A DNA stretch of 64,000 nucleotides from Nyssa sinensis (taxonomy: Eukaryota > Streptophyta > Magnoliopsida > Cornales > Nyssaceae): positions 31,176,220 through 31,240,219 of the forward strand of contig CM018050.1 of NCBI GenBank assembly GCA_008638375.1, in the 5' to 3' direction. Positions 1-12,819 of this stretch are shown piece after piece (position 1 is the stretch's first letter; each line of letters starts with the position of its first letter). The notes below the pieces were generated by a model that did no database searches, was not told where the DNA came from, and saw only the letters and a list, made by a program, of their open reading frames with translations. The translations under genes were made by a program, and so were the position numbers.

Positions 1-208
1 TATTGGTCTTATGTCTCTTCGTATGCGACTCGAAGTTTGTTTTAAATCTAGCAGCATATTGGTTGGCTAAAAAGGCTCATTCATGGAAAAGTAGAATAGT
101 GTGGCTGCATAGATTTTCCTGAAAGTTGTGTTCAATTGTTACAGATGACATTAGAGGTAAAGCGCTAGAGAGATTGGTATAATGTTCACCCAAAAAAAAA
201 AAAAAAAA

Positions 209-331
209 GGCTCTAGCTTGCTTGGTACCTCCTCCACCTTTTCATATAGGAGGTTGAGGGTTCAAGTTCTCTTAAGGGTCAAAGTAAGTGTGTGTGTGTA
301 TGATTTACCTATCAAAAAAAAAAAAAAAAAA
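209..331 (+). mobile_element. tRNA-derived SINE
   Basis: Short element with an internal RNA polymerase III promoter. A box A-like segment (TAGCTTGCTTGG, 214-225) is followed 33 bases later by a box B-like segment (GGTTCAAGTTC, 259-269). The unit ends in ATTTACCTATC followed by a run of A to 331. Size, box spacing and A-tail fit plant SINEs. Another A-run lies directly upstream, and no clear target duplication is visible. The last bases before the A-tail resemble the 3' end of the LINE at 5900-7266. Confidence 0.6.
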
Positions 332-3165
332 GTCATAATGAGCAACTTACTCTACATATAGTTTCATCTATGTTAGAAGGATACTGATGCAAATCTCAGC
401 TTCTGAGAGAATGAACCTAAATGAACTTGATATGCTATGTAACTGTGGCTTTGTTAATGTGTTTGAAACATATTTGTTCTTCTGCTTTTCACTACAAAAG
501 AAAAAGAAAAGTTACATATCTAGTTATGTGTTTGTGTGTGTGTTTTTTTAGAGCTTATTGCAATATTTAAATCTGACATCCAAGTTTGAGGGAAACTTTT
601 TCAATGGAAATGGGATCTCATAGTTCTTTAACAATCACCGTTCATGACGAGCTAAGAAGCACGGATACGACATGACATTTCTCAACAAAATATGACATAG
701 ATACGTCAGAGACACGTTGAATATATATATATATATATTATTTTTTATATGACAATATAATAAAAATTTAACATTATTTAAATTAAATTGGCATTAAAAA
801 TACACAAATCACAAAAATATTAAAATAGCAAAGACATTAAATAAAAATTTAAGATTTTCTTCTTTTAATTATCAACATTTATGATTCAAGTTTAAAAAAC
901 TATTACATGGAACATATATATGTATATATAACCAAAAAAAAAGGAGAGAAAACCCCCCCCCCCAAAAAAAAAAGACACTTTCTTCACGTGTCTAATATGT
1001 GTTCGGAAAGTGTCTGAGAGTATCTGTGTCCGACACAGACACGTGAGTCAAAATAAAGTATCCATACTCCATAGATGACGAGCAATGCTATCATCATTAA
1101 CCTACAATGTTTTAAATAGTTTTGTTGAGGCTCCCCTAAGATCAAGTGTATTTGGAACTCCTCAAAGCTTTGAAAGAAAACCAGGATTGTGATCTTGGAA
1201 AGCATACACTTCAAATTCAAAAGCGATGCTTTGAACCCCCTTTTTGCACATCCAAATTGCTTCTCATGATTAACACGAGGGCTTTAAAAAAGCTTAAAAG
1301 AATATAAACCCTTGCCTCATAAAAATTGACACAAAATAATGAGAGAAATCATAGAATTATTCATTTTAATCCTTTAATAAGCTATTGCTATTGCTTTAGA
1401 TCAACACTACCCCTTGATTGAGAGGACATTGTAACCAAACAAAGATGCTTGACAACTTTCATGGAGTCTTGAAACCGTAATGCAATCTCTCTCTCTCTCT
1501 CTCTCTCTCAATAAGTAAGGTAAATTAAATCAAGGGCACCAAAGTGGTGCACCTGTGTATAAACAAAAAAAAATCTATAATCTTATTGTATACAAAAAAA
1601 GAAACGAAATAATCTATAAACAAGGAAGAACCCCCTAAGACCCAAAAATAAAGGGTGCTTAATAGAATGAATTCAACATTCCAAACGAGGGACTCCATTC
1701 CTTCAAAAACTGCTCTAAATCATACACCATTCGTACATGGATCATCCCAATTGACAAGAAAATAATTTCATTCATTCAATTTCAACATTCATACACCATT
1801 CGTTCAATTGGATAAATACAATAGAGCATATGATGGTTTTATAATCGATTCAATTCACACTTCCATACTAGGAACATAATTATAAATCCAATCACACGTT
1901 GAACACAATCATTTATAGTGGTTTGGCCTATAGCCCACATCCACTCACGGCTCCTCACCGGATTTTCACTATGTTAAAGGATTTTCAAGGTTCACCCCAA
2001 AAGACAAAAACCTTTACAATTTAAGTCTTATACATAAGGTCACTTACAACTATGGTTACCACAATTCGCTTCTCCCCTAGCGAATTGCGAATTGGGATAG
2101 TACTATACAAAACATGGATCATTAGCGATTTGGAATGCAAGATTTAGAATTACGATCTAAAATATCAAAAGTCCTAAAAAAATCATACAAAATACACACA
2201 CATCATTGGAATTTTATTTATAATGGCTTGGATTCGTTGAAATCATTTTGGTAGATATATATATACATACTAATATTATTACAAAACACTCAAAAAGCAT
2301 ATTACATTCCAAATAAACGTATTTCGTTCTAACAAAGCGATCCAAAGAAGCCTATCCTAACATACCATGTTTTTATAACAAGTGACGATCTATGATCTAC
2401 GTTCCCGTTACCTATACCATAACGATCCACATTCTAGGTAACATTGCTTACAACCTACCTAGCTTACTTACTATGATTTACCTAAGTTTTGATGGTTAAC
2501 TTAGAATCTATATTGGTTTTGTCCCAAAAAGTTTATTAACAAACCAACCTAGTGATTCAAACATTAGGATTTATGTTAATGTGTTCTATATGTTATACTA
2601 GTCAATTGGGTTCACCTAAAACCTTTGTTTCTCCTTGCTTTACTTGAGAAGACAAGGGAACTCAAATCCACACTCTAAGTGAGTTGTGGTTGTGGTGCAT
2701 GAGGTAATATGTCTAACTTATGCAAGTATAGAGTGAGAAGATTAGTTCTTGTAAGCTTGAAGGCTATGGATGTGACTATGCCTTATGCTTCCTTCAAGCT
2801 TTGTGTGTGCGATGGAGATTCACCTTGGTGTGTGTAAAATATGCTCGAAAAGCTCCTTTATGTGATCTTTTGAGTCTATATTACCTGTACGTTACTTCCC
2901 TCACAATAGCACTATTAGTCTTCAAGAATGAAGACATTTAGTATATATAGAGCTTATTTCCAGCGGGTATTTAATGGCTCTGTTTTTCAAATTCTGGACA
3001 GATTGGTTGATCAACTTGCACTTTGGTTGACTAACTTGTGCAAACTGGATCAACTTACACGACAAACTTGGGGCCTAGTCGACCAAACTGGATCAACTTA
3101 CAGATTGGTCGACTAACCTTTTGTTGACCATAAGCACAAAGGAGCTTTACGCCACACCACTTTTG
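332..3165. other. AT-rich stretch without a recognised gene
   Basis: No convincing coding region on either strand. The stretch holds a TA microsatellite near 720-739, a C-run followed by an A-run near 953-973 and a CT microsatellite near 1486. Text near 1915-1975 (a 'gcccacatccactcacggct'-like phrase) is of a kind common in decayed plant LTR retrotransposons. Around 2996-3115 the motif GGTTGACTAAC and variants recur loosely. Assignment to an element is a weak inference. Confidence 0.4.
1486..1509. repeat. CT dinucleotide microsatellite
   Basis: Twelve uninterrupted TC/CT units are read directly. No gene context. Confidence 0.9.
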
Positions 3166-3169
3166 TCCT

Positions 3170-4105
3170 CCTGCTCACCATGCTACCTTTCCATGAGGCG
3201 AACACCTCCACCATAGATCTAGGCATTACCCAATAAACTCTGAAAAGGTCGATTAATAAAGTCCACACCACTATCGTGACTGGAATGAATTAGAAAGTGA
3301 TATATTATCTCTTCATCTGCCTTGCAGAACACCACCAATTAACAATAATTTGGCGTCTTTTACACAAGTTGTCCAAAGTCAAAATCCTCTTCAAAGTTGC
3401 AGACCACCCAAAAAAAAAGAGAGCGACTTTAGGAGGAACTTTTGATCTCCAAATAGCTTTGCAGGGAAATTCCTCTCTTCCTCCTTTAAAAAATATTGCC
3501 CCATTTTATCTCTCACTCCCCTTTCTTGGGAACCCCCCCAACCGAAGTCTTAGAGATGGACTGCCTATAAAGTAAGCTATAGAACCCTGCCTCCTCGACT
3601 TCCCAATCTTGTAACTGCCTCATGAATCTTCTTTGAGAACTCATCCACCCTCGCCTACTGCACTTCCAGACTCAAATCCAGTAAGCAGATCTCTAGTCCA
3701 TAGAGCACCACACACTCTCCTCATATCCATACTTACTTTCTATCACTCTTCTCTAAGGCTACTCCTCTCCATCTTGTACTTTGAAAGCCACTTCCTCAGG
3801 AGAACCTTATTGAACACCCTAAGGTTCATTACCCCCAACCTACTATCCCTGAACTGGGCTATACACCTTTTTCCAGTCCAGTAAATGAAAATTGAACTCA
3901 TCCCCACTTCCGCTTTATAGGAAATTCTGTTGCTGCTTTTTCAAGTTGTTTACCACCGACATAGGGACGGGGAATAAAGACATGAAGTAAGTAAGCAAGC
4001 TGGATAAGATGCTCTTCAACATTGAAAGCCTGCTCCCTTTTGGAAATGTACTGCTGCTTCCACCAGCAAGTCTTCTCTCGAACCTATCAACCACCAATTC
4101 CCAGA
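3170..4105 (-). mobile_element. L1-type LINE fragment, reverse transcriptase C-terminal part
   Basis: Read on the minus strand, broken frames match the 3' part of plant L1 LINE ORF2. Near 4040-3930 comes a block with SRLSMLKSILSSLLTYFMSL, the usual region after the polymerase core. Near 3890-3770 comes a block with LGVMNLRVFNKVLLRKW. Near 3340-3290 comes a CKADEEIIYHFLIH block resembling the zinc-binding zf-RVT domain. Frameshifts and stops separate the blocks, so it is a decayed 5'-truncated copy. Ends are approximate; neither A-tail nor target duplication was identified. Confidence 0.7.
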
Positions 4106-5024
4106 GCCTGTGACTCTAGCTGATGATCCGAGTGTTTACTGTCTAGTTTTACACACTTCATTGAAACGCGATGATTATTCATGGAGTCTTAGGATCCTAC
4201 GATTGAAGTAGGCATTGATATTAGATATAATATTGGTTAAATAGAGAAGTCCTTTTTTTAAATATGCCTTTTCCTCATGGTTATTCTTATGATCCTACTA
4301 TCCAAAATAAAACAGAATTCAGTCCTAAAGTGCCAAAAATCCTAGGAGGGTAGAGTCCATGTGGAATTCTTATAGGATTGCTGGGATTGTGGATCCCGAG
4401 TTGATCCTTTATTCTCCTGATTCTACTATTTGGGCTTATATTATTATGCTTGAAGGGCGTAAAGTTAGTACCTATGGCCCAAATAATATTCATAAAATGA
4501 GGTCCAAGATTCATGTAAACTGTCCTAAAAAAGACAATTATGACAAGTTTCTCATTTCAACTTTGCAACAAAAGGGGAGAAACCAACAGGGATTCTTTTA
4601 GTCTTTTCCAGACTAGTTGATTGCTCTGGTGATTGGCTTAGGCCATTTGATTTCTCATTTTTACTAGTATGGGTTCAACATTGCTTCCTCCCTGGGTTAC
4701 TTCCTTTCCTTTCCCCCTCTTTTTTGGTTATTAGTTCTGGCTTGATTTTGAGTCTTTATTTATGTTAATTTTAAGTTAATATGTTGCTGATTATTGTTAT
4801 TTTTATTAAGTTTTCAGAGTCAATGGTGTTTTGGTAATTTCCAAATTTGCTAGGCATGGCTGTAATACATCTTATTTTTGGTCAAATTATGCTCTGTGAG
4901 TCTTTGAGTTTTATTTGGAGTGTTAATTAGTCTAGAATAGTTCAGTCAAAGTTTTAAGTTTCCTGTTTTGGAGTCAAAGTCCTTGTTAAGTTAGAAATAG
5001 CTTAACATCTTATATATATTGGTT
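4106..5024. other. No recognised gene
   Basis: An 80-codon open frame at 4359-4601 (plus) has no recognisable motif and an equally long antisense shadow. The rest is T-rich intergenic sequence. Confidence 0.4.
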
Positions 5025-5295
5025 AGAAGGGTTGAGTTTATAAGAATTTGATGTTGTGTTTGTGACTTGACTTAATCCTTGAGGGTGAGGTATAAAGATT
5101 ATTCTTTTCTTCTCTTCAAGTTACTACTCCCTAGTTACTCTTCACAGCCTATTCAATTCAAGAAGGGCAGAGTTTATAAGAATTTGATGTTGTGTTTATG
5201 ATGTGACTTAATCCTTGAGGGTGAGGTATAAAGATTCTTCTTTTCTTCTCCTCAAGTTACTACTCCATAGTTACTATTCACAGCCTATTTCAACA
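5025..5295. repeat. Two tandem copies of a ~136-bp unit
   Basis: The unit beginning AGAAGG at 5025 recurs at 5161. Both copies run through GAGTTTATAAGAATTTGATG, a TTGAGGGTGAGGTATAAAG block and an ACTACTCC..AGTTACT block, ending in CACAGCCTATT. They differ at a few positions only, so the duplication is fairly recent. Confidence 0.85.
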
Positions 5296-5899
5296 CAAAA
5301 ACCTAACCATACCAACCCCTAATTAATCCCAACTCATTCTCTTACTTGTTGGCCTTTAATTTAATACTATAAATCATAGAAGAGTTGCTGCTCATGTTTT
5401 CTAGCATACTTTTTCTTTCAAAACACGCAACCTATGAACATGCAACCTATCAATTTTCAAATGAAGTCAATTTCAACCTCAACCATCTCCAAAACCTAGA
5501 CCTTTATTCTACCTTTTTATAATCTAAAATACAAGCTTTCTATAACTAAAACTCACCACAAAACCAATTGTAGATTATTTAAGGTTTCCTAAAGCTGTCC
5601 TACATTAGTTTGGTATCACTTATTAGAGCTAAATTATTTATATAAAAAAAGTAGAGTTCGTTGGAGAATCTTTTCCTTGAACTTGTCTTACATCAGATAT
5701 CTAATGAAAAAGGAGGGAAGTTTTCTTCAAGTAAATTGCTTCTGACCAGTTAACTTCTCTCTCTCTCTCTCTCTCTTCCACCCCAAAGCTGATTTTTCTT
5801 CATAGTAATTGATCTCTTGTCCACACAGATCCCATGCTCCTTTTTTGTGGTTTTTTCCCCCCATTATGTGATTGGTTTTATCAAACTATAATAGAGCTT
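5296..5899. other. No recognised gene
   Basis: AT-rich intergenic sequence with a CT microsatellite near 5757-5776. Confidence 0.4.
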
Positions 5900-7266
5900 T
5901 CGTGGGCAAGTATTTTAAAACATCATTTCGTACATCAAAAAAAGGGTGGGAGGCTTACCCTTGTTAAAAGCACTCTTGGAAGCCTTCCTACCTACTTTAT
6001 GTCCTTGGTTGCTATCTCAGCGTCTGTAAGCAGGAGATTGCAAAAAATTGAGAGGGGTTTCCTTTGGGGCCATGAGGGTGATGCGAGTAAAATTCATTTG
6101 GTTAGTTGCGACAAGGTGAAGAAACCTCCTTCTTTAGGAGGGTTAAGGGTGAAAGATTTGCATATGTTCAATAAGGAACTTCTTAGTAAATGGTCTTGGA
6201 GGTTTGGGGTGGAAGGCAGTGAGACATGGATATAGATTATTGCTTGTAAGTATGGGAGTGTGGAGTGGGGTAGGGTGCAAGGGCCTAAAGGTTGTAGCCT
6301 GTGGGGTTTCATCCAGGGGAAGGGGAGCGAGTTTTGAGATTTTATTAGGTTTGAAGTAGGATTGGGTTCCCAGGTTAGATCTTGGGAGGATGCTTGGTGC
6401 AGTGACAATCCTTTGAGAAAGATATTCCCTTTCTTTTTTTTTTACCTTGGCTACTAACAAAATAGCTTGGGTAAAAGAGTGTTATGACAAGTTCGGGAAC
6501 ACGGTGGTGTGGTGTCCTACGTTCAGGAGAGAGTTCTTTGACTGGGAGTTGGAAGAGGTGGGTGCCTTTCTGTTCCATATCCAGAAATTCAAGCTGAAGG
6601 AAGATATGGAAGATTCGTTAATCTAGAAGCCGACCTCAGGTTCTTTCTCAGTCAAGTCCTTTTACAAGAGCCTTTCCAACCAAGGATGCCCTTATTTCCC
6701 TTGGTCCGTCATTTGGCGTTCAGAAGCTCCCCCTAAAGCTGCATTCTTCACTTGGGAGGCCTCTTGGAAGGCCATCTTGACGATTGACAACCTAAAGAAG
6801 CGAGGTTTCCATATGGCTAGCAGATGTTATCTTTGCAAGCTAAAGGAGGAAGGGATAGACCATGTGCTCATTCACTGTCCCGTTTCTCGTGATTGCTGGA
6901 ACCTTGTGTTGGCTATTTTTGGTTTTGCCTGGGATATGCAAGATTTGGTGAGTGAGCTCCTCCTGGCCTGGTCTAGGTGTAAAGTTCGGGAGGACATCAA
7001 GAAGATCTGGAGGCTTGTGCCCATTTTCCTCATTTGGTGCATCTAGAAAGAAAGAAATAAGCATGTTTTTGAAGGAGTAGAGCAATCTGATTCTTCATTT
7101 AAAGATTTGTTTTTGCGAATTCTATTTTTTTTTGGACCAATAAGGCTTTTCTTGTAAATGCTCCCTCCTTAGTTGATTTTTTGGGATCTTCAAGTCCATT
7201 GTAATGGGTTCCCCCCCCGAGACCTTTTATATACTTCTTTACTTATCAAAAAAAAAAAAAAAAAAG
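5900..7266 (+). mobile_element. 5'-truncated L1-type LINE with A-tail
   Basis: The frame at 5834-6235 contains GGRLTLVKSTLGSLPTYFMS followed by a GFLWG block and GGLRVKDLHMFNKELLSKW. This is the conserved stretch downstream of the reverse transcriptase in plant L1 elements. The frame at 6777-7046 carries a zf-RVT-like region: MASRCYLCKLKEEGIDHVLIHC gives the C-x2-C..H..H/C spacing. Frames between them are broken. The copy ends at TTTACTTATC plus an A-run (7249-7266). The missing 5' part is typical of incomplete target-primed reverse transcription. The left end is approximate. Confidence 0.8.
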
Positions 7267-9041
7267 GCAGCGTGTTGGGTATTTATCTATCTCAAAAAAA
7301 AAAAAAAAAAAAAAAAGAGAAGTGGGGGTGGGTGGTAGAAAAGTGGCTGAATTTAACATTCCACTAGGCTCAAATGGAGTTGGCGGGAAAAGTGGTTGAG
7401 TCATGGTAGGTAGAGGAGTGGGCAGCTCGTTGGTAAGTTTCTGAGCCTGAAGAAAGCCTAAAGTCCTTTAATGTTGTTTTCTCTTAAATTTTCCCATTTT
7501 AAGATATTGGTGTTTTATTTTTGCTTAAAACCTGAAAATGGAAACCATCAGAATCAAAAGAAATGTTGCAAAATATTAGATTTGTGGTTGATTAATTTGT
7601 GTTATACCACCAACTCATATCTAAAACCTCAAGATGTTAGAGAATGCACCAACAATGTATATCAAGCTTTCAACACTCTACCTCACGTGCGATTTCCGAA
7701 CTTGCACGTGGAGAGACACAAATGACACACAAACATGGAACATAACAAATTTGCACAAACAAATTAAATGGGGAATAAATGCAAATGGAGAGACTTGAAT
7801 AACCAATGCTTTGATACCATGATACCATATTAGATCACCAACTCATCTAAAAGTTCTACACATCACCAACTATTTATATTTTGCAAAGGAAAGCATGAAG
7901 ACTACAATATTGTCCCTACTAAAATACTCTAGTTGACAAAATAAGAACTTAATAAATAAGAACTCTAACACTTTCTATTGTAAATAAGAACTCTAACAAT
8001 TTCTATTGGTTAATATTTGCTTTTTTGAATTTGAGTGGTGGTGTAGCCAAAACTATTAGATATGCCTATAAGAATTCGAGACATCAAGTTTGGGAAGAAT
8101 GATAAACTCTTAGACATGATTGGTGTTCTATGGCCAACTTTTTTGAATCCTATGCTTCCATTGTATTTTCTTGTTCATGGGTATAGGACCCCAGACATCA
8201 TGGTCAATACTGTAATAATTTCTTATTGAGGTGAGTTGGCTAAATGATGTATATTATATTTTAGTAGAATATTTTCGACTGCATTATAAACTTCAACAAG
8301 ATAATGCATAAGAACTAATGTTAGTAAGTCTCTTTCTATAAGTAAATATTGAGGAACCCTGGTGCCTGGTTTGTGCTGGAATCCATGCTCTTCATAATTT
8401 GATAAATGTTCTGTCAATCCTTAGATAAAATTAAGAATTTTCACTCTCTTGAAACTATTCCGGTTTCACCTTAATTCTCACCTTGTTTTAGAAGTAAAGG
8501 CATTCAAGGTAGATTAATACATAAATTAACCTAATATAGAGAAGAAGTTCTTGAAGATAAAACCTACCATCCTTTATGACCTCGAGAAGTTAAGCTCATA
8601 AGCTTATAGATTCTATGTATTTAAGGTTAGGGACTTCCGACTAACAGATTATGGATGGAGATTAACCTTAGGGACTTCTTACTAACAAGCAATGGGTGGA
8701 AATTTCCATGAGACCCACATATGTGCAAGAAATGCAGGGAATATTTCTGCTTTTGAGTTTCCCTTTGCAATGTCCTTCCATTTCCACATAAAAGACTCAG
8801 AAAATTTGCTAGAAACCATGAGAAGCATGGATGACATTTCTTTTCTGGAACATCAATTTTCTACATTTATTTGTATATTTTTAATTTTGTAGTTCAAAGA
8901 GAAGTTCTCAATTTTTTTGAGTGTGTATGCATGTAATAGAGAAGGTTTTGTTATCTTTTCGTTGCTCTCAGTTCTTTTGTGTTGAAAACTGATACCTTTT
9001 AGGAATGCCACTTTCATCCCAAAGAAAAAACAACCTATGTG
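7267..9041. other. No recognised gene; possible LTR-retrotransposon primer-site relic
   Basis: A second A-run lies near 7293-7315. Near 7808-7821 the plus strand reads CTTTGATACCATG, the complement of a degenerate initiator-Met-tRNA primer site (TGGTATCA..GC). TATTAGATCACCAACTCATC follows, as at the edge of many plant LTRs. No coding remnant accompanies it, so the LTR reading is weak. Confidence 0.3.
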
Positions 9042-9155
9042 GTGTTATGAGCAATGAAAGACCATGCGAGAAACACCACCTTCCTCTATTAATCGCCAAA
9101 TGGCACCACCCATTTCCTTAAGACATGATTTTGATGGTGGCGGTGATCAGCCATT
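9042..9155 (-). pseudogene. Possible remnant of a third UGT copy
   Basis: Two short blocks resemble opposite ends of the UGT genes at 30.5 and 46.0 kb. Plus-strand 9042-9056 (ATGAGCAATGAAAGA) resembles the stop-codon end. About 9126-9154 (29 bases, about 25 matching) resembles the start region, reading ATG-Ala-Asp-His-x-His-His-Gln-Asn-His on the minus strand. If real, nearly all of the gene between them has been deleted. The His-rich start is low in complexity, so chance similarity is possible. Confidence 0.3.
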
Positions 9156-11136
9156 AATGGAATTTTGGAAGAGTTATTTAGGTCTCCTCTCAGGTTGATT
9201 TCTGGGTTAAATGAAAAGAAGACCATAATAGAGTCATGAACTTGACAAGAACGAGATCCTGATTCACGAGTAGAACAGTCGAAGGGCTGATTTGAGCTGA
9301 TTCATTTATTTTTCTTATAAAATTGTAGCGTTATTAAACCATAATGCATTGTAGATTTCAATTCCATCCATGGAAGAGAGAAAAGCCTGACCCTTTTTTT
9401 TTTTAGCTTCCTTCCGAGGAATTCTTGATCCATAGAATATTTAGATATCTTCTCCACCAAGTAAAGAAAACTGGTACTAAATTCACCAAGTTCAGACAAA
9501 GCTCTTTACTAGGCAATGTTCTAAAACTGGGTCTAAATTCACCATGTCTACACAATGTCCTATGGAATAATAAGGTAGGATAAAACTAAAACTGGGTTGC
9601 AAATTTCTACTATATATCGTGAACTAGGGAGCATAATTTTTGGAGCTTGTTTGTAATACCTTCATTATATGTTCATAGTAAGTGATTTTTAGGCTGTCAG
9701 GTTCCTCAAAATTCTAGGTTCAGAATTGCATTTCCTTGTAACAGTGGTTGAGAGGCTACTGGTTTTGGTTTGGGTTTGTGTAGGATTGGTTTTTGGTTGT
9801 AATATGACTGAGTGTTCAGTTAATTGATTGATTGTAATTTATATATTGTAATATTCCATCGCTTCTTTCAAAAAAATAAAAAAAATAAATATAGTGGTCA
9901 TAATGCATTTTTTTTAAAAAGTTTTATATAATGATGTGGGAAGGGAGAATCGAACTCACGTCAATTGCATGAAAATTGAGTACTTGCAACATTTAGATAA
10001 AATCTCAGGTCCTCGCACTTCTATCAAGAGGAGTTGCAAAGTCTGAAATAAACCACAGAATAAGGAGAAACAACATATGCAAAAAGAAATTATGCAAAAC
10101 CATACATCTCTCTAATACAGTATTAATTTGTAAAAGTTTTGTTAATACTTTTCCATACAGCAGCTTATCTTTGGTTAAAGTTCATACAGTCACCTTTCTT
10201 AATGCTTTTTTTTTTTTTTTAAAAAAGTAAATTATACACACATTCTATAGTTTTACTTGTTTCCACTTGACTCTCTCTCTAGTTTAAAAGTTGACTGAGC
10301 CATTCTTTCATGTATAAAATCAAATTTAGTCAGCAGATTCATAATATACTTCTAACACATGAAGGGTGTATCTATTAATTTTTTTTTTTTTTTTTAAATT
10401 ATAGAGTTAAAACAAGCAAAACTAGAGTGCAGGTGTAATTTTCCTCTCTTCTTAGCAAATCACTTGCAGTGGCCAATTTCAGGAGGGTCAGATTTCTGAA
10501 ATTCAGGGCGTTTGGAACTCCGTTTTGAGAGCAGCTTTTAGCATTTTAACAGCCCAAAATGTCAATATTTATTGGAGAGCTGTTTGGCTTTAGAAGTCAG
10601 GCTTTCAATTCAGCGGCCAAGTTTTATATTTTTCTTTACCAATTATACCCTCACCATTTTAGACAATTACAGCCACACAGGCATCTTTTTTACAGTCAAT
10701 TCGTCGAGGACTTTTTCATTGTAAAAATAATAATTTCCATCCTATATATATATATATTATATAAGATATTGTTTTACATATCATATATATATTTAAAAAT
10801 AAATTAATATTGCATGTAATAAACATGTTCAAATCATTTAATAAATACAAAAGGGTAAAAAAGACATTACATAGTTGAAGTTATTTTTGAATAGTTTTGA
10901 CCAAATACCTAATTACATCAATCCAAACACCAAACTAATTCTCTCAAAATAACTTTTCTAAAATCACTTCTTTTAGAATGAATTCTCTTTCAATCTGTCC
11001 CAAACGGGCACGAAGTCGAAATCAGCACCAAAAGTGCTTCCGGTTGATTTCCATAAAAAAGTAGTAAATTGTATCTCAACATCTCAGGCCAGATTTGGAG
11101 GAAGTAGCTGTAAATATCTTTATTATTTACATATTA
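9156..11136. other. No recognised gene
   Basis: AT-rich intergenic sequence. Near 9948-9966 the phrase GAATCGAACTCACG, read in reverse, resembles a box B and may mark a decayed SINE. T-runs near 10208 and 10380, and AT-rich tracts near 10743-10795, are the only other notable structure. Confidence 0.35.
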
Positions 11137-11322
11137 ATAATGCTAAATTTACTTAAAAACTTCTACCAAAAATATTTACTTTCATGAGTTGGATAGTGTT
11201 GTATTGGTTGGATATCATATCATAACACATTATGAAGTGATATCCAGCCTAATACAACACTGCCAACTCATAAAAATAAATATTTTTGGTAAAATATGAA
11301 GGTAAGACTAGCATTACTCTTA
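11137..11322. mobile_element. MITE, ~186 bp, foldback
   Basis: A long imperfect inverted repeat: the left arm (about 11137-11216) pairs with the right arm (about 11238-11322). The inner arm ATGAGTTGGATAGTGTTGTA is mirrored near 11254-11271. The 8-bp sequence ACATATTA occurs directly outside both ends (11129-11136 and 11323-11330), consistent with a target duplication of hAT-like size. No coding capacity. A diverged relative lies at 12820. Confidence 0.65.
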
Positions 11323-11520
11323 ACATATTAACCCAATTATTGCTGCAAGGGCATTGGCGGATTTACACGAGAGCTAAGGGGGCTGTCCCAAAATTACAAA
11401 TTTAATTTTGTACCCCTATTTTTTTTTTATATATATATATATATATATTTTGTTAATGATAAGGGATTTTACGGTTGGCTTGCCTATCAAATGGGTAAAT
11501 TTTATTAGTCCTTACTATAA

Positions 11521-11555
<35 letters not shown>

Positions 11556-12819
11556 TTATATATTATTTATTTTTATAATTTCATGTCGATGGTTTTGGTA
11601 GTTGTAAAGTAATGTAGTGTTCAGATTAATCATAAGAATACTTATCAACATAGATGAAAAATTCAAGCCAAATGTTTTGTATAAGATTATATTTAGCAAA
11701 AGGGACTTTTTCCTATTCTTTTTTTTATCCTTCCTTGAGATAAAATAACCTATAAGATCATATATAGTTGGTCTACTTTCAAATCTGAGAAGAATTGATG
11801 TTTTCTAGGTTGAGATTTGATAATAGTTTGTCATCCTATCAATTTATAACTTTACTTCAAGCCTATGTGGTAAGTCGAGACAGCAAGGTTTTGTGATTTT
11901 TTTTTCTTTCAAGAGACACTTTGTTGTCAATTTGTAGAAGATTATGAGAATTTGTTAGGGCTAGTGGGAAAGTCCTTTAAGTCTTTGAAATTCTACTGGT
12001 AAATAAAGTTAGGATAAATGTTATCACGTTGTATTGTTTCCATTTCTGACCTTTTTGACTTATCTTATTATTCTAAATACAAAATTTACCACAATCTTTT
12101 TTACTGTGTAATTTATGGGATCAGTTAAAAAAAAAAAATCCAAAACTTTTGTGTCATAGAGTGTGTGTATTCAAGATCCACTCAAATATACCTGACTCCT
12201 GCCATGGCCACCCCCCAAAACATAAGCTCTCCTGAAAAATCGAATTAATAATATCTGAATTTACAACTCATCTCAGAATCATCCTTATCATTGTACCACC
12301 TGGGTGATGGTTTTGAAAATTAAGAGTTATTTATAAAAAGAATTCATATTTTTATGAGAGATCTTCTAAATTTTAATTTTTACTGAGAAGGGTGTTTGGT
12401 GCAACAATAAAAGCTGAGTATGGTGCAATGGTCAAAGTTGAGGGTTATAAGCCAGGAACATGGAATATCAACTGAGAATTTAGTTCTTTAGTCAGTCTAC
12501 CTCACTGCAGCAATTTGCTATGTAAAACATGGAATATCAACTCTACTAATGTCCAATTGGAATTCAGTAGTCCCTAGTTGACTCATGGAAAGCCTGGCAC
12601 ATCACCAATTTGCCTTTGCTCAACCTTCAGCAAGTGCTTTTGCATCTATTCCTCTCATCATGTGACTAGAAAGCGAGGACAAAATGTGGTAGACTTTTTG
12701 GTTGTTGCTTCATCTAAGTATCCCAGAATTAATGGAATCTATCTACCACTTGTTTGTATGCAATTGGATTGCAAAGTCAAAAACTGACACTGGATCTTGT
12801 TCATGAATATGCCAAAGAG
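11323..12819. other. No recognised gene; microsatellites
   Basis: Contains an AT tract near 11429-11448 and a TG-then-TA tract near 11521-11555. A 69-codon frame at 12578-12787 lacks any recognisable motif. No gene is called. Confidence 0.4.

Noticed and set aside
3297..3884. Plus-strand frames of 92 and 83 codons
   Set aside because: Shadows of a decayed LINE on the minus strand, where recognisable RT and zf-RVT blocks are found.
4359..4601. 80-codon plus-strand frame
   Set aside because: No recognised motif, an equally long antisense frame, and AT-rich intergenic surroundings.
12578..12787. 69-codon plus-strand frame
   Set aside because: No recognisable domain or homologue, and no promoter or partner exon seen.
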